Source: Gynuella sp050296195
GTDB lineage: Bacteria > Pseudomonadota > Gammaproteobacteria > Pseudomonadales > Natronospirillaceae
Direction: 5' to 3' (one strand)
DNA length: 64,000 nt
Assembly (NCBI RefSeq): GCF_050296195.1
Contig: NZ_JBNKRB010000043.1
Made by a program: the position numbers and the translations under genes. Under the pieces are notes generated by a model. That model was given only the letters and a program-made list of their open reading frames with translations. It was not told the DNA's origin and ran no database searches. How positions within the stretch are numbered: the first letter of the stretch is position 1; each line of letters begins with the position of its first letter. Shown here in pieces: positions 35,802 through 44,359 of the stretch.

Positions 35802-37027
35802 TCAACGGGTGGATATGAGAGTTCAAGTTTATGACCAATGTACTTTTCCAGAGCAGGAATCTGGAACGAATCGTCCTCACATGCAAAGCTGATGGATTTC
35901 CCTTTAGCGCCAGCACGCCCTGTTCTACCTATGCGGTGTACATAGTCTTCCGGATCTTCCGGCAACGTATAATTAATAACGTGGCTGACACCTTCAACAT
36001 GGATACCTCGACCAGCAACATCTGTTGCCACCAGCACCTTGACTGAACCTTGTTTAAACTGATCAAGCGTTTTCAGACGTTTACCCTGAGGCACCTCACC
36101 CGACAGCATGAGACAATCAATGCCATCCTTTCTAAGACGCTCGAACAAATCCTTCACCAGATCCCGACGATTGGCAAAGATCATAATGCGATCAACCACA
36201 CCATCTTTCAGCACCTGCTTAAGTACAGGGTATTTCTCGTCTGTCGACAGCAGATAAATGGTCTGCTCAACAGCTTCGGCTGTCTTCACTTCCGGCTCGA
36301 CTTCAAATTTCAGAGCATTGCGGGTCCAGCGTTCCGCAAGATTAATGACATCATCTGAAAACGTAGCGCTGAACAACAAAGTCTGGCGGTTGTCTTTCAT
36401 AGGCGTGGAGCGCTCGATGTTTTTGACATCGGGGATAAACCCCATATCGAGCATCCGATCAGCCTCATCGATGACCAGTATCTCAATCTGATCCAGAAAA
36501 ATAGCTTTGCGACGCACAAAGTCGATCAATCTTCCAGGTGTCGCAACAACAATATCAACTCGTTTTTGAATACGTCGTTGCTGCTTTTCAAAGTCCATTC
36601 CGCCAACCAATGTGGCAATTCTAAGATCGGTATAACGGGTCAGTAGTTTTGCATCTTCAGCAATCTGCAGAGCCAACTCCCGTGTGGGTGCCAATACCAA
36701 AGCCCTGGGCTCGCTGTCATATTGCTCTGCTAAGGGGTTATCCAGCAAATCGGAGATAACGGTAATCAGGAAGGCAGCCGTCTTACCGGTTCCTGTTTGG
36801 GCTTTACCAATACAGTCCTCACCATCGAGGGTCGCTGGTAGAGACATCGCCTGAATGGGACTGCAGTATTCGAAACCCAGGTCATGTATGGCATGCATTA
36901 ACGATAGCGGCAGGTCGAGATCATGAAAACGGGTCCTGCCTTCCTGTTTCTCAACCACAAACTGGTCAATGGACCAGTCATCTGTGAGAGATTTGTTTTT
37001 TTTGTGATATTTCTTAGGTGCGCTCAT
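35768..37027 (-). CDS. rhlB: DEAD-box RNA helicase RhlB
   Basis: This 419-residue DEAD-box ATPase resembles RhlB, the helicase partner of RNase E in the degradosome. Motifs appear in order: Q motif with SPIQAMSLP, motif I AQTGTGKTAAF, PTRELALQ, TPGRL, VIDEADRMLDMGF, SAT, RRDLVKDLF, VATDVAGRGIHV and HRIGRTGRAG. The Lys-rich N-terminus (KKYHKKNKS) is short, and the C-terminal extension lacks the long basic tail of SrmB or RhlE. It is the first gene of the rhlB-xni-pdxB run. Confidence 0.9.
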   Translation of the reverse strand: MSAPKKYHKKNKSLTDDWSIDQFVVEKQEGRTRFHDLDLPLSLMHAIHDLGFEYCSPIQAMSLPATLDGEDCIGKAQTGTGKTAAFLITVISDLLDNPLAEQYDSEPRALVLAPTRELALQIAEDAKLLTRYTDLRIATLVGGMDFEKQQRRIQKRVDIVVATPGRLIDFVRRKAIFLDQIEILVIDEADRMLDMGFIPDVKNIERSTPMKDNRQTLLFSATFSDDVINLAERWTRNALKFEVEPEVKTAEAVEQTIYLLSTDEKYPVLKQVLKDGVVDRIMIFANRRDLVKDLFERLRKDGIDCLMLSGEVPQGKRLKTLDQFKQGSVKVLVATDVAGRGIHVEGVSHVINYTLPEDPEDYVHRIGRTGRAGAKGKSISFACEDDSFQIPALEKYIGHKLELSYPPVEWLSETAKLTE

Positions 37028-37101
37028 ATAGCCTATGGACTGCCGTTTGAATCGAAGGGCGAAGTGTACCGAAAATCGATTGAACGCACCAAGTAATCAT
37101 C

Positions 37102-37959
37102 TCAAAGCAGCTTAATCAGAGAGGATGTATCGAGACGATTATCCCCTTGTTGCTGCAACTGTTGGTAGAAACCGTCCACCATTTTGGCCAGCGGTAGGTT
37201 AAGTCCCTTTTTTTCGGCTTCTTCAAAACAAAATCCAAGATCCTTACGCATCCAGTCAATCGCAAAACCGAAATCAAACTTTCCCTCTGCCATAGTTAAT
37301 GCGCGATTATCAAGCTGCCAGGATTGAGCAGCGCCACCACTGAGCACCTCAACAACCGTTTTGATATCAAGCTCCGCATACTGGGCAAACTTTATGGCTT
37401 CCGACAACCCCTGAACGATGCCGGCAATGCACAACTGATTCACCATTTTACAACGCTGGCCACTACCAGCAGCACCCAGCAGAGTGACTTTTTTAGCATA
37501 ACTGTCAATTGTACCTTCCACGGTCGAGAAGTCTTCGGCTTCTCCTCCCATCATCACAGTTAAAACACCATTTTCAGCCCCGGCCTGCCCACCGGACACG
37601 GGTCCATCCAGAAACCTGACCTGTTTTTCCTTCGCCGCCAGGTTTAACTCCTCTGCTAATATTGCTGACGTAGTCGTGTGGTCTACCAGAATTGCTCCAG
37701 GTTTCATACCAGCCAGAACGCCATGCTCGCCATACACCACACTACGGACATCATCGTCATTCCCAACACACATGAACACCTGATCGGCATCTGTTACCGC
37801 CTGAGCAGGAGTAGCCGCATAGCTACCCGAATATTGCTCAACCCACCGGTGGGATTTACTGACAGTCCGGTTATACACAGTAACGTCATGGCCTTTCTCA
37901 GCCAAATGTCCGGCCATCGGATAACCCATGACTCCTAAACCAATAAAACTGACTTTCAT
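37102..37959 (-). CDS. beta-hydroxyacid dehydrogenase (GLYR / 3-HIBDH family)
   Basis: This 285-residue NAD(P)-dependent dehydrogenase belongs to the family of 3-hydroxyisobutyrate dehydrogenases, tartronate semialdehyde reductases and glyoxylate/succinic semialdehyde reductases. The N-terminal motif is FIGLGVMGYPMAGHL. NRT after strand 2 suggests NADP use. The substrate-binding DGPVSGGQAGAENG is present, and the catalytic lysine is in GQRCKMVNQ. Substrate is not fixed by these motifs, though GLYR-type reductases fit best by impression. It is a single gene. Confidence 0.85.
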   Translation of the reverse strand: MKVSFIGLGVMGYPMAGHLAEKGHDVTVYNRTVSKSHRWVEQYSGSYAATPAQAVTDADQVFMCVGNDDDVRSVVYGEHGVLAGMKPGAILVDHTTTSAILAEELNLAAKEKQVRFLDGPVSGGQAGAENGVLTVMMGGEAEDFSTVEGTIDSYAKKVTLLGAAGSGQRCKMVNQLCIAGIVQGLSEAIKFAQYAELDIKTVVEVLSGGAAQSWQLDNRALTMAEGKFDFGFAIDWMRKDLGFCFEEAEKKGLNLPLAKMVDGFYQQLQQQGDNRLDTSSLIKLL

Positions 37960-38003
37960 ACTTATGACTCCTCACAATGTAAGTTAATCCGTGTCCTATC
38001 AGA

Positions 38004-38540
38004 TTAACCCAATTTTAACAGGCTGAAATCTTCTGGGCTGAGATCCGGTGTTTTATAAAAACTCTGTAGCGCATCTCTAAATGATGCCGCCCTGGAAGGC
38101 AACCCTTCCAATAGATATGTATGCACCTGCTGAATGACATTTTGTTTGAACACTAGAGAGTCCGTTACCTCAACGTTCAAATTGTCTGCCGATATCCGAA
38201 ACTGATGATCGCAGCTACGGTGAAAAATCCATTCAAGGGCCTGAGGCTTAACTTCAACTTGTTCAAACAGGTGCTGTTGCTGCTGTGAGCGCCCATCCGG
38301 TTGATACCAGTATCCAAAATCCACCAGTTGCCGCCGTTCTCGACCGGCAATACACCAATGGGCAATCTCATGAAGCGCACTGGCAAAAAAACCGTGAGCA
38401 AACTGAATTTCACAACGATGACCAGTGTGACATGCAGGCAGATATAACGGTTCATCTTCGCCTCTTACCAAAACAGTATGCTCACTGGCATCAAAAAGAC
38501 GATTGAAAATGGTAATTAAATCTTCAGGATCATGGGTCAT
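38004..38540 (-). CDS. epmC: elongation factor P hydroxylase
   Basis: This 178-residue YfcM/EpmC protein hydroxylates the beta-lysylated lysine of elongation factor P, the last step of EF-P modification. HEIAHW (residues 57-62) carries the presumed iron ligands. RCEIQFAHGFFASALHE before it and the FGYWYQPDGRSQ segment after it are family features. It lies 44 bp from the dehydrogenase gene on the same strand. EpmA and EpmB are not in the window. Confidence 0.93.
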   Translation of the reverse strand: MTHDPEDLITIFNRLFDASEHTVLVRGEDEPLYLPACHTGHRCEIQFAHGFFASALHEIAHWCIAGRERRQLVDFGYWYQPDGRSQQQQHLFEQVEVKPQALEWIFHRSCDHQFRISADNLNVEVTDSLVFKQNVIQQVHTYLLEGLPSRAASFRDALQSFYKTPDLSPEDFSLLKLG

Positions 38541-38647
38541 AGGTTAACAACAAGATATAGAAACAGAAGGATGTCCATAGAATTTGCTTATCCGGTCCGC
38601 TAAAGTAGCGCCCCCTGAATAAATACTAACAGACCCAAGAGAATAAC

Positions 38648-40039
38648 ATGATTCATTTGGCAGTGATAAAAAAGGAAAGCCGGATATTAACCGTTCTGGC
38701 CATGCCGATCGTCTTTTCCCAGCTCCTACAGATGTCAACGTCTGTCGTCGATACCATTATGGCTGGACAGGCCAGTGCTTTGGAGCTTGCTGGAGTGGGT
38801 GTTGGTGCCAGTATATGGGTACCACTGTTTTTATTTTTAATCGGTTCTTTATCCGCACTGACAGCCTACGTTGCACAACTGGATGGTGCCGGCAAATGGT
38901 CAGAAATTCCCAACCAGGTTATCCAGACTTTCTGGAAACTGACGTTGTTCATTCCCGTCAGTATCATTATTGCCGTTTATATTGATGATATTTTCCGCCT
39001 TATGCAGGCAGACCCGGAGATAATCCCTATTGCCACCGGGTACTTTCGGGCATTGATATGGGGCCTTCCTGCTGTTCTTGGGTTTAATGTCCTTAGATAC
39101 TATTGTGACGGCCTCTCCTTTACAAAGCCGGCGATGCTGGCCAGTTTAATGGGACTGCTCGTCAACATCCCTTTTAACTATGTGTTAATTTTCGGCAAAT
39201 TCGGTTTCCCTAAACTTGGTGGTATCGGTTGTGGCTGGGCCAGCACAGCAAGCTTCTGGGTCATGTTTTTATTTATGCTAATCTGGGTCATCATTCGCAA
39301 GGAATTCCACCCAACCCGTTTATTCAAAGAATGGTATAAGCCCAATCGCTTACACATCAGCAGTTTACTGAAAACCGGTCTTCCCATCGGCATGGCATTC
39401 CTGGTTGAGTCCAGCGTCTTCAGCATGATTGCATTATTCCTGTCGAAGTTCGGTTATATCGAGGTGGCAGCAAACCAGATTGCCATGAATCTGGTTGCAC
39501 TTATTTTCATGTTGCCGCTATCCATAGGTATGGCCCTTACAATTCGGGTAGGAAATTCACTGGGAAAACAGCAACCCATCATGGCCCGACAAATTGCCTT
39601 TATCGGCCTCGGTATTGCCATATTAATTGGTATCGTGAATGGTGGAATTCTGATTGTCTTCAATGAGAACCTGGTAAGGCTGTATAACTCTCAACCTGAA
39701 GTCGTCAAGCTGGCAACATGGCTAATGGTATTCGGTATCTTTTTTCACCTTGGAGATATCATTCAAGCGACCTGTGCCGGAATTTTAAGGGGCTACAATG
39801 ACACACATGTACCGATGATCAATGCGATTGTGTCGTTTTGGCTACTCTGTCTGCCACTGGGTTACTGGTTGGGAATGATCGGTTTCAATAATAGTGGTCC
39901 AATGAAGGCAACCGGTTTTTGGATTGGCCTGGTTGCCGGGTTATTCAGTGCCGCTATTCTACACTTTGTACGTTTCCTATATCTCAGCCATCAGACGATC
40001 AAGCATCCTCAGGCGGCTTCTTCTGCACAAAGTATATAA
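38648..40039 (+). CDS. norM: MATE-family multidrug efflux protein (NorM-like)
   Basis: This 463-residue integral membrane protein has about twelve predicted helices in two similar halves, the MATE fold. Typical segments are the first-helix MPIVFSQLLQMSTSVVDTIM, with the conserved Asp in the VDTIMAG motif, and the LKTGLPIGMAFLVESSVF start of the second half. Such pumps expel cationic drugs in exchange for Na+ or H+. The 3' end overlaps convergent tusA by 41 bp. No regulator is adjacent. Confidence 0.92.
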   Translation: MIHLAVIKKESRILTVLAMPIVFSQLLQMSTSVVDTIMAGQASALELAGVGVGASIWVPLFLFLIGSLSALTAYVAQLDGAGKWSEIPNQVIQTFWKLTLFIPVSIIIAVYIDDIFRLMQADPEIIPIATGYFRALIWGLPAVLGFNVLRYYCDGLSFTKPAMLASLMGLLVNIPFNYVLIFGKFGFPKLGGIGCGWASTASFWVMFLFMLIWVIIRKEFHPTRLFKEWYKPNRLHISSLLKTGLPIGMAFLVESSVFSMIALFLSKFGYIEVAANQIAMNLVALIFMLPLSIGMALTIRVGNSLGKQQPIMARQIAFIGLGIAILIGIVNGGILIVFNENLVRLYNSQPEVVKLATWLMVFGIFFHLGDIIQATCAGILRGYNDTHVPMINAIVSFWLLCLPLGYWLGMIGFNNSGPMKATGFWIGLVAGLFSAAILHFVRFLYLSHQTIKHPQAASSAQSI

Positions 40040-40247
40040 ACAAATCACCCTCCCGTTGCTGCTGCAATAAAGGGTGATTTAAAAAAGTACAGAATTTGGG
40101 AATGTCTCTTGCTGTAGAAGGATCCGTGGCAATCACTTTTACCACCTCTCCAGGTTCTATATCCCGAATTTTGTTATGTAGCAACATAACAGGTTCGGGG
40201 CAATACAAACCTTCTGTATTTAACTCGTGATCTGCCTGCAAAATCAA
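39999..40247 (-). CDS. tusA: TusA-like sulfur carrier protein
   Basis: This 82-residue SirA/TusA-fold protein has the sulfur-carrying cysteine C16 in the CPEP motif near the N-terminus. The end is RDIPKFCTFLNHPLLQQQ, as in TusA. TusA relays persulfide sulfur from IscS to TusBCD for tRNA 2-thiouridine formation and to other pathways. It is a single gene, tail-to-tail overlapping with norM. Confidence 0.88.
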   Translation of the reverse strand: MILQADHELNTEGLYCPEPVMLLHNKIRDIEPGEVVKVIATDPSTARDIPKFCTFLNHPLLQQQREGDLFIYFVQKKPPEDA

Positions 40248-40302
40248 AATTATGGTCTATCTTTAAAAATTGGATTTAAAATTTTAGGAAATATCAGATT
40301 AA

Positions 40303-40629
40303 ATGCAAAGTAGTGCCGAGAATATTTCATATCAGGAAATCCATGAATCCAGTTTGCTCAGCCTGGAAACCCTGGACGTTACCTTCAAAACTCTTCGCCC
40401 CATCAATGCTAGAGCCGCCCTGGAAATTCAGAACCTGCGTCAAAAAGGACCACGTATTTCCAAAGGGCAAATCAGCCATTGCTATGTTGACTGGGACCTG
40501 GATAAAGTGGCGGAAATCATTCATTTACTGACACAAGCGGAAGCCCCAAAGGCGGATGACGAACGAGTCTTCTTAAATCAAACAATGAATGACTGGATTA
40601 AACTTGGCCGGCAACTTCTTGCCGGGTGA
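40303..40629 (+). CDS. hypothetical protein
   Basis: This 108-residue soluble protein is not one I recognise. It has no signal or membrane segment. The middle, EIQNLRQKGPRISKGQISHC, is basic, and the ends are acidic and helical. It is divergent from tusA with only 55 bp between the starts. The ATG has AGGAAAT about 12 bases upstream, which is weak. Codon use and the absence of better alternatives on either strand make it likely real. Confidence 0.5.
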   Translation: MQSSAENISYQEIHESSLLSLETLDVTFKTLRPINARAALEIQNLRQKGPRISKGQISHCYVDWDLDKVAEIIHLLTQAEAPKADDERVFLNQTMNDWIKLGRQLLAG

Positions 40630-40710
40630 GGGGAAAAAGCAATAACTATCCGGAAATTGTCGGACAGAGAGTGGAAGTCCGACAAAAAACCGTCAATGCC
40701 GTCAATTTTT

Positions 40711-40827
40711 TTACAACCCCCATCCACCCGAACGATGCAACATGAGCACAAGAATAATCATGACGGTCACAACAAACACCAGTGGCACACGCAGCATACG
40801 GCAAAAACGGCATGGCTCTTTAGCCAT
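40711..40827 (-). CDS. small membrane protein with CxxC motif (38 aa)
   Basis: This 38-residue ORF begins 2 bases after the stop of the next minus-strand gene, so it is probably translated by coupling. It reads MAKEPCRFCRMLRVPLV, then a single hydrophobic helix of about 18 residues, and ends in a short glycine/tryptophan tail. CRFC at residues 6-9 could bind metal or form a disulfide on the cytoplasmic side. I recognise no family. No better coding option exists on the other strand in this interval. Confidence 0.45.
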   Translation of the reverse strand: MAKEPCRFCRMLRVPLVFVVTVMIILVLMLHRSGGWGL

Positions 40828-40829
40828 CG

Positions 40830-41369
40830 TTAAGCAGCCTGCCGCGAAGTCATAAAACGATCACTCAATGAATCATAAAAAGCTTCTCTCAAGCCCTGGA
40901 TTTCTTTCTTATTATCATCCAGCTCGTTCAATTCATCACCACTGAACTCAAGCTTTTCGGCTGACACCAATCGGCGCATAGCAACGATTCTAGCACCATA
41001 AATCCTCAAGGCCCGTTCAAGCTTTTTCTCTCCCAGCAACAATAAAGTTGCCTGTGCAGCATTCAGCTCCTGAAATACCGCCACCAGCTCTTCAGTTTTC
41101 TTTCTTAGTTCCTTACGGCGATATTCAGGCCAGTTCACCCCCATACGAGAATACTCCACCACCAAAGACAGGTATTGCTGATAAACATGATGAACCTTAC
41201 CTACCTGATCCGATACCTGCTGCAATAACAGCCTTCTTCGATCCAGATCATCACGATTGCGTTGCGCTACTACCCCAGAACGCCTGAGATACAAATACAA
41301 CAGCACGCTGCCCAACAGGAATCCTGTGGCAACTTTAATTGCGGTATCGAGCATTTCGATCGTAACCAT
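40830..41369 (-). CDS. hypothetical membrane-anchored coiled-coil protein
   Basis: This 179-residue protein is not one I recognise. One N-terminal transmembrane helix (ATGFLLGSVLLYLYL, about residues 14-28) is followed by a long charged helical region with Arg/Glu-rich repeats (RRKELRKKTEELVAVFQELN). I placed the start at ATG 41369 because AGAGGG lies 6-11 bases upstream. The in-frame ATG at 41417 adds 16 residues without a ribosome site. It probably forms an operon with the downstream 38-residue membrane protein. Confidence 0.55.
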   Translation of the reverse strand: MVTIEMLDTAIKVATGFLLGSVLLYLYLRRSGVVAQRNRDDLDRRRLLLQQVSDQVGKVHHVYQQYLSLVVEYSRMGVNWPEYRRKELRKKTEELVAVFQELNAAQATLLLLGEKKLERALRIYGARIVAMRRLVSAEKLEFSGDELNELDDNKKEIQGLREAFYDSLSDRFMTSRQAA

Positions 41370-41511
41370 AGCACCCTCTGCCAAATATTTGTCGACTTCC
41401 TCATACCGACAGATCAATTCAAATAGCGTGCCTGATCAACATAGCTGCCTGCCTTACCAGGCAAAAATCTATCAAAATCAAAAAAAACAAAGAAAAACAA
41501 AGAATTAGGTG

Positions 41512-41539
41512 TTGACAGCAAATCAATCACAGGTAGAAT
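41512..41539 (+). promoter_or_regulatory. promoter of the tRNA-Asn genes
   Basis: A consensus TTGACA is followed by a 16-bp spacer and TAGAAT, then a GC-rich discriminator (CGCC). It ends 13 bp before the first tRNA-Asn, as expected for a stable-RNA promoter. Confidence 0.8.
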
Positions 41540-41552
41540 TCGCCTCCGTTGT

Positions 41553-41628
41553 TCCCCGATAGCTCAGTTGGTAGAGCAGTAGACTGTTAATCTATTGGTC
41601 ACTGGTTCGAGTCCAGTTCGGGGAGCCA
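41553..41628 (+). tRNA. tRNA-Asn (GTT), copy 1
   Basis: A 76-nt cloverleaf with acceptor TCCCCGA / TCGGGGA, anticodon GTT in CTGTTAATC, T-loop GGTTCGAGTCC and an encoded CCA. Confidence 0.97.
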
Positions 41629-41654
41629 ACTTTCTAAGGTTCTGCCTTAGATGC

Positions 41655-41730
41655 TCCCCGATAGCTCAGTTGGTAGAGCAGTAGACTGTTAATCTATTGG
41701 TCACTGGTTCGAGTCCAGTTCGGGGAGCCA
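41655..41730 (+). tRNA. tRNA-Asn (GTT), copy 2
   Basis: Identical in all 76 positions to copy 1, 102 bp downstream. The 26-bp spacer contains CTAAGG-TTCTG-CCTTAG, a small hairpin likely used in processing of the common transcript. Confidence 0.97.
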
Positions 41731-41778
41731 ACTTCTCTTTTCCGTTTGTTTTCTTCGCAAAATATTTCAGAATCCCGT

Positions 41779-43425
41779 CTAAAGCTTAAACTTCGCCGTA
41801 ATATCCACGAGCTCCTGATATTGTCGATGAATATTCTGACTGAAAACATCAAGGTGATTGGCCTGATCCGCACTGACCGCTGATAACTGACTCATCTCTT
41901 CGAGCCGCTCGGTAACCTCCTGAATTACCCGATTCTGCTGCTTGGTTGACTGCGCAGTTACATCCACAAACTCCTTGACCGTCTGAATAGAGCGCAAAAC
42001 ATTGCTGATCACCTCACTGGTCTGGTTGCCGGACTCCAAAGTATTGGTGACACTGTCCGTCGCCATCTGCATCACACTCACCGCTGCCGCGACTCCCTGC
42101 TGAAGGTCCTCAATCATATGGCCGATATCACTGGTAGACTGTTGAGTTTTGCCCGCCAACGATCGCACTTCATCAGCCACCACAGCAAACCCCCTTCCCT
42201 GTTCACCCGCTCTGGCGGCTTCTATGGCCGCATTCAAAGCCAACAGATTAGTTTGCTCAGCTATCCCACTGATAACACCTAAAACGGTTGAAATACGCTC
42301 AGTCACACTTTGAATATTTGAAATAGAAGCCACAACTTTCTCAACGCTGGTTGTTAAGCTCCGAATATCCTGCTGAGTTCTACTCATTAACTGATTGCCA
42401 TGTTCGGCTTGCTGGCGCGAGTGCTCTGTTTCCTGTTCGGCCTGACAACTACTGTCAAACACGTTTTGCAGAGACTCTTTCATTTCAGCGATAGCGCCAT
42501 TCACTGTCTCAAGGGATTTTTCCTGCTGACTAATCGATACTCTCGACTGCTGAGACATGGTCGTCAGCTCATTCACATTACCCCCAATACTTCTGGAACT
42601 GGAAACCACCTGGCTGACCATTCCATGCAACTGATCGATAAACTTATCAAATGCCTGACTCAAACACCCCAACTCATCCTGTTTTTGAACATTCAAGCGA
42701 ACCGTCAAATCCCCTTGCCCTGCCGACAGATCAGCCAACTGAGTATTAATTTTATGCAGATCCCGAGTAATCAATCTAGGGAAAAACAATCCAGCCAGAA
42801 TACAAACTGCCAACGCTATCACCATTAATATAGCCTGCGTGTTAATAGCCCGTTGCTGAACCGTATCGGCCAGTTGTGACTTCTGTCGAGACATATCCCC
42901 CACTGCCTGACGCAATTGACTCAAAATTGCCGTCGCCTCATTAAATAACTGCTGCCCTTCGGCATAAGACAACCCCATGGCAGTAGACCTTCCGATTCGG
43001 GTATCCGAGTCGCGCTCTTGCTTGATCTTCAAAGCAAGATCTTTCCAACGATCATAGCTATCCCAGAACCGCTCTAGCAGTACGCTCATGCTCTCAGGCA
43101 ACGATGAAGCGTCAATCTGCTCCATAGCGGTCTTTATGCTTGCAAGAGCCTCCTCATGCTCAAGCTGCCTTTCAACATACTGGTCACTACCAACACGTAA
43201 ACTCAAAAAGCTTCTTTCGGCCACTTGTACCTTATAAAAAGCACTTTCGGCCTGTAAGATCTGGTCCAGTGCAGGCATGTATTGATGGATAACCTGATCA
43301 ACAGCGGCTGTTACTTCTCTACGCGATACCAGGGTTATTGCTGATATCGCGACGATAAGCAGACTTAAAATAACCAAAGGCACTGTAATTTTGAGCTGAA
43401 AACTCAGATTTCCAAACCATTTCAT
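41779..43425 (-). CDS. methyl-accepting chemotaxis protein
   Basis: This 548-residue chemoreceptor has a first transmembrane helix near residues 10-32 and a periplasmic four-helix-like sensor to about 190. A second helix (ILMVIALAVCILAGLFF) and a HAMP domain (GQGDLTVRLNV) follow. The long signalling domain carries the hairpin EAARAGEQGRGFAVVADEVR. No C-terminal CheR/B-tethering pentapeptide is seen. I chose ATG 43425 (GAGAGCG upstream), 10 bp after the stop of the preceding PDC-like gene. The ligand is unknown. The two-gene arrangement suggests that the preceding secreted PDC-like protein could be a partner of this receptor. Confidence 0.88.
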   Translation of the reverse strand: MKWFGNLSFQLKITVPLVILSLLIVAISAITLVSRREVTAAVDQVIHQYMPALDQILQAESAFYKVQVAERSFLSLRVGSDQYVERQLEHEEALASIKTAMEQIDASSLPESMSVLLERFWDSYDRWKDLALKIKQERDSDTRIGRSTAMGLSYAEGQQLFNEATAILSQLRQAVGDMSRQKSQLADTVQQRAINTQAILMVIALAVCILAGLFFPRLITRDLHKINTQLADLSAGQGDLTVRLNVQKQDELGCLSQAFDKFIDQLHGMVSQVVSSSRSIGGNVNELTTMSQQSRVSISQQEKSLETVNGAIAEMKESLQNVFDSSCQAEQETEHSRQQAEHGNQLMSRTQQDIRSLTTSVEKVVASISNIQSVTERISTVLGVISGIAEQTNLLALNAAIEAARAGEQGRGFAVVADEVRSLAGKTQQSTSDIGHMIEDLQQGVAAAVSVMQMATDSVTNTLESGNQTSEVISNVLRSIQTVKEFVDVTAQSTKQQNRVIQEVTERLEEMSQLSAVSADQANHLDVFSQNIHRQYQELVDITAKFKL

Positions 43426-43435
43426 ACATTCGCTC

Positions 43436-44020
43436 TCACTGCAGCAACTCATCCAGATTGATACCGATCGTCAAAGCTCCGATCGCACCACCCGACTCCA
43501 TCACAGGTACAGAAACTTGCACGAGATATGCTTGCACACTGTCGTCATACTCAACATCTCCAATATGAACATCTCCCACACCATCCTTGTATGACTGAAT
43601 AAACTTTGCTTCATCCCCCTGCCAATAATCAGAAGTCTTATTCGTCATTGCCACATTTGCGCCCTGATCATCCATCAAAAACAGTTCGATAAAAAAAGGC
43701 TTCTGCTGCTCTAACTCCAACAGCCGTTTGGCTGCACTATTATTCATGAGCATACGCATCTCATCATCAACGCCTGACATAGCGCGCCATTCTTCATCAC
43801 GTATTTTAATAGACGCCAGCGTCATTTTTTTTGCATTTTGCTCCCTTACTGCGGCAACCAACACAGGATCCATACCCCACTTAGTCAGCTCTGGGACATA
43901 TTCGAACAATTCAGGAGGAGGCTCTTCTGCCCAAACAGGACAACTCATTCCAAAAAACAATATGCTTACCATGATCACCACAATTCGGTAAAAAACATCA
44001 AATAACTTTTTATTACACAT
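43436..44020 (-). CDS. secreted PDC/dCache-like sensor-domain protein
   Basis: This 194-residue protein has an N-terminal signal segment (IVVIMVSILFFGMSCPVWAEE, cleavage probably after VWA). A single PDC-fold-like domain follows. FIELFLMDDQGANVAMTNKTSDYWQGDEAKF and SVPVMESGGAIGALTIGINL are the hallmark strands of Cache/PDC sensor domains. No C-terminal membrane helix or signalling domain is present, so the protein would be free in the periplasm. It lies 10 bp upstream of an MCP gene on the same strand. The pairing suggests ligand binding outside and signalling through the MCP; this is inference. Confidence 0.75.
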   Translation of the reverse strand: MCNKKLFDVFYRIVVIMVSILFFGMSCPVWAEEPPPELFEYVPELTKWGMDPVLVAAVREQNAKKMTLASIKIRDEEWRAMSGVDDEMRMLMNNSAAKRLLELEQQKPFFIELFLMDDQGANVAMTNKTSDYWQGDEAKFIQSYKDGVGDVHIGDVEYDDSVQAYLVQVSVPVMESGGAIGALTIGINLDELLQ

Positions 44021-44123
44021 AAAAACCCCCTGACTATTAAGTTTTCACCATAAAACCAGAGTAGTTTAGTGCAGCTGAAGTTCAAGCCAGGAGGTTGTCA
44101 TGATAAATACAAAAATAAGCAAC

Positions 44124-44156
44124 AGAGATAGAGATAGAGATAGAGACAGAGACAGA
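44124..44156. repeat. hexanucleotide tandem repeat
   Basis: (AGAGAT)x3 followed by (AGAGAC)x2 and AGA lies in the 339-bp non-coding space between the PDC-like gene and the FKBP gene. It is upstream of the PDC-like gene's probable promoter. Apart from this repeat and a terminator, the interval shows nothing else. Confidence 0.85.
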
Positions 44157-44182
44157 ATACTACAGCAAGGAAAACGTGAGAA

Positions 44183-44209
44183 CAAAAAAGCAGCCCCTAG
44201 GAGCTGCTT
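44183..44209 (-). terminator. terminator for the FKBP gene
   Basis: On the minus strand AAGCAGC / GCTGCTT with a TCCTAGGG-containing loop is followed by a T-run. It lies about 150 bp past the FKBP stop. Confidence 0.65.
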
Positions 44210-44359
44210 CTCAAGACGACACAAGTGAAGACTATAACAACAAGCGTATTCTTCGAAACCACTTGCTCATCAATATCAATTTAGTAAGCAACCTGCTCAA
44301 TATTTAATATGCAATCGATACAACAAAGACTGAATACACATTAAACAGGTGCTACCCGA

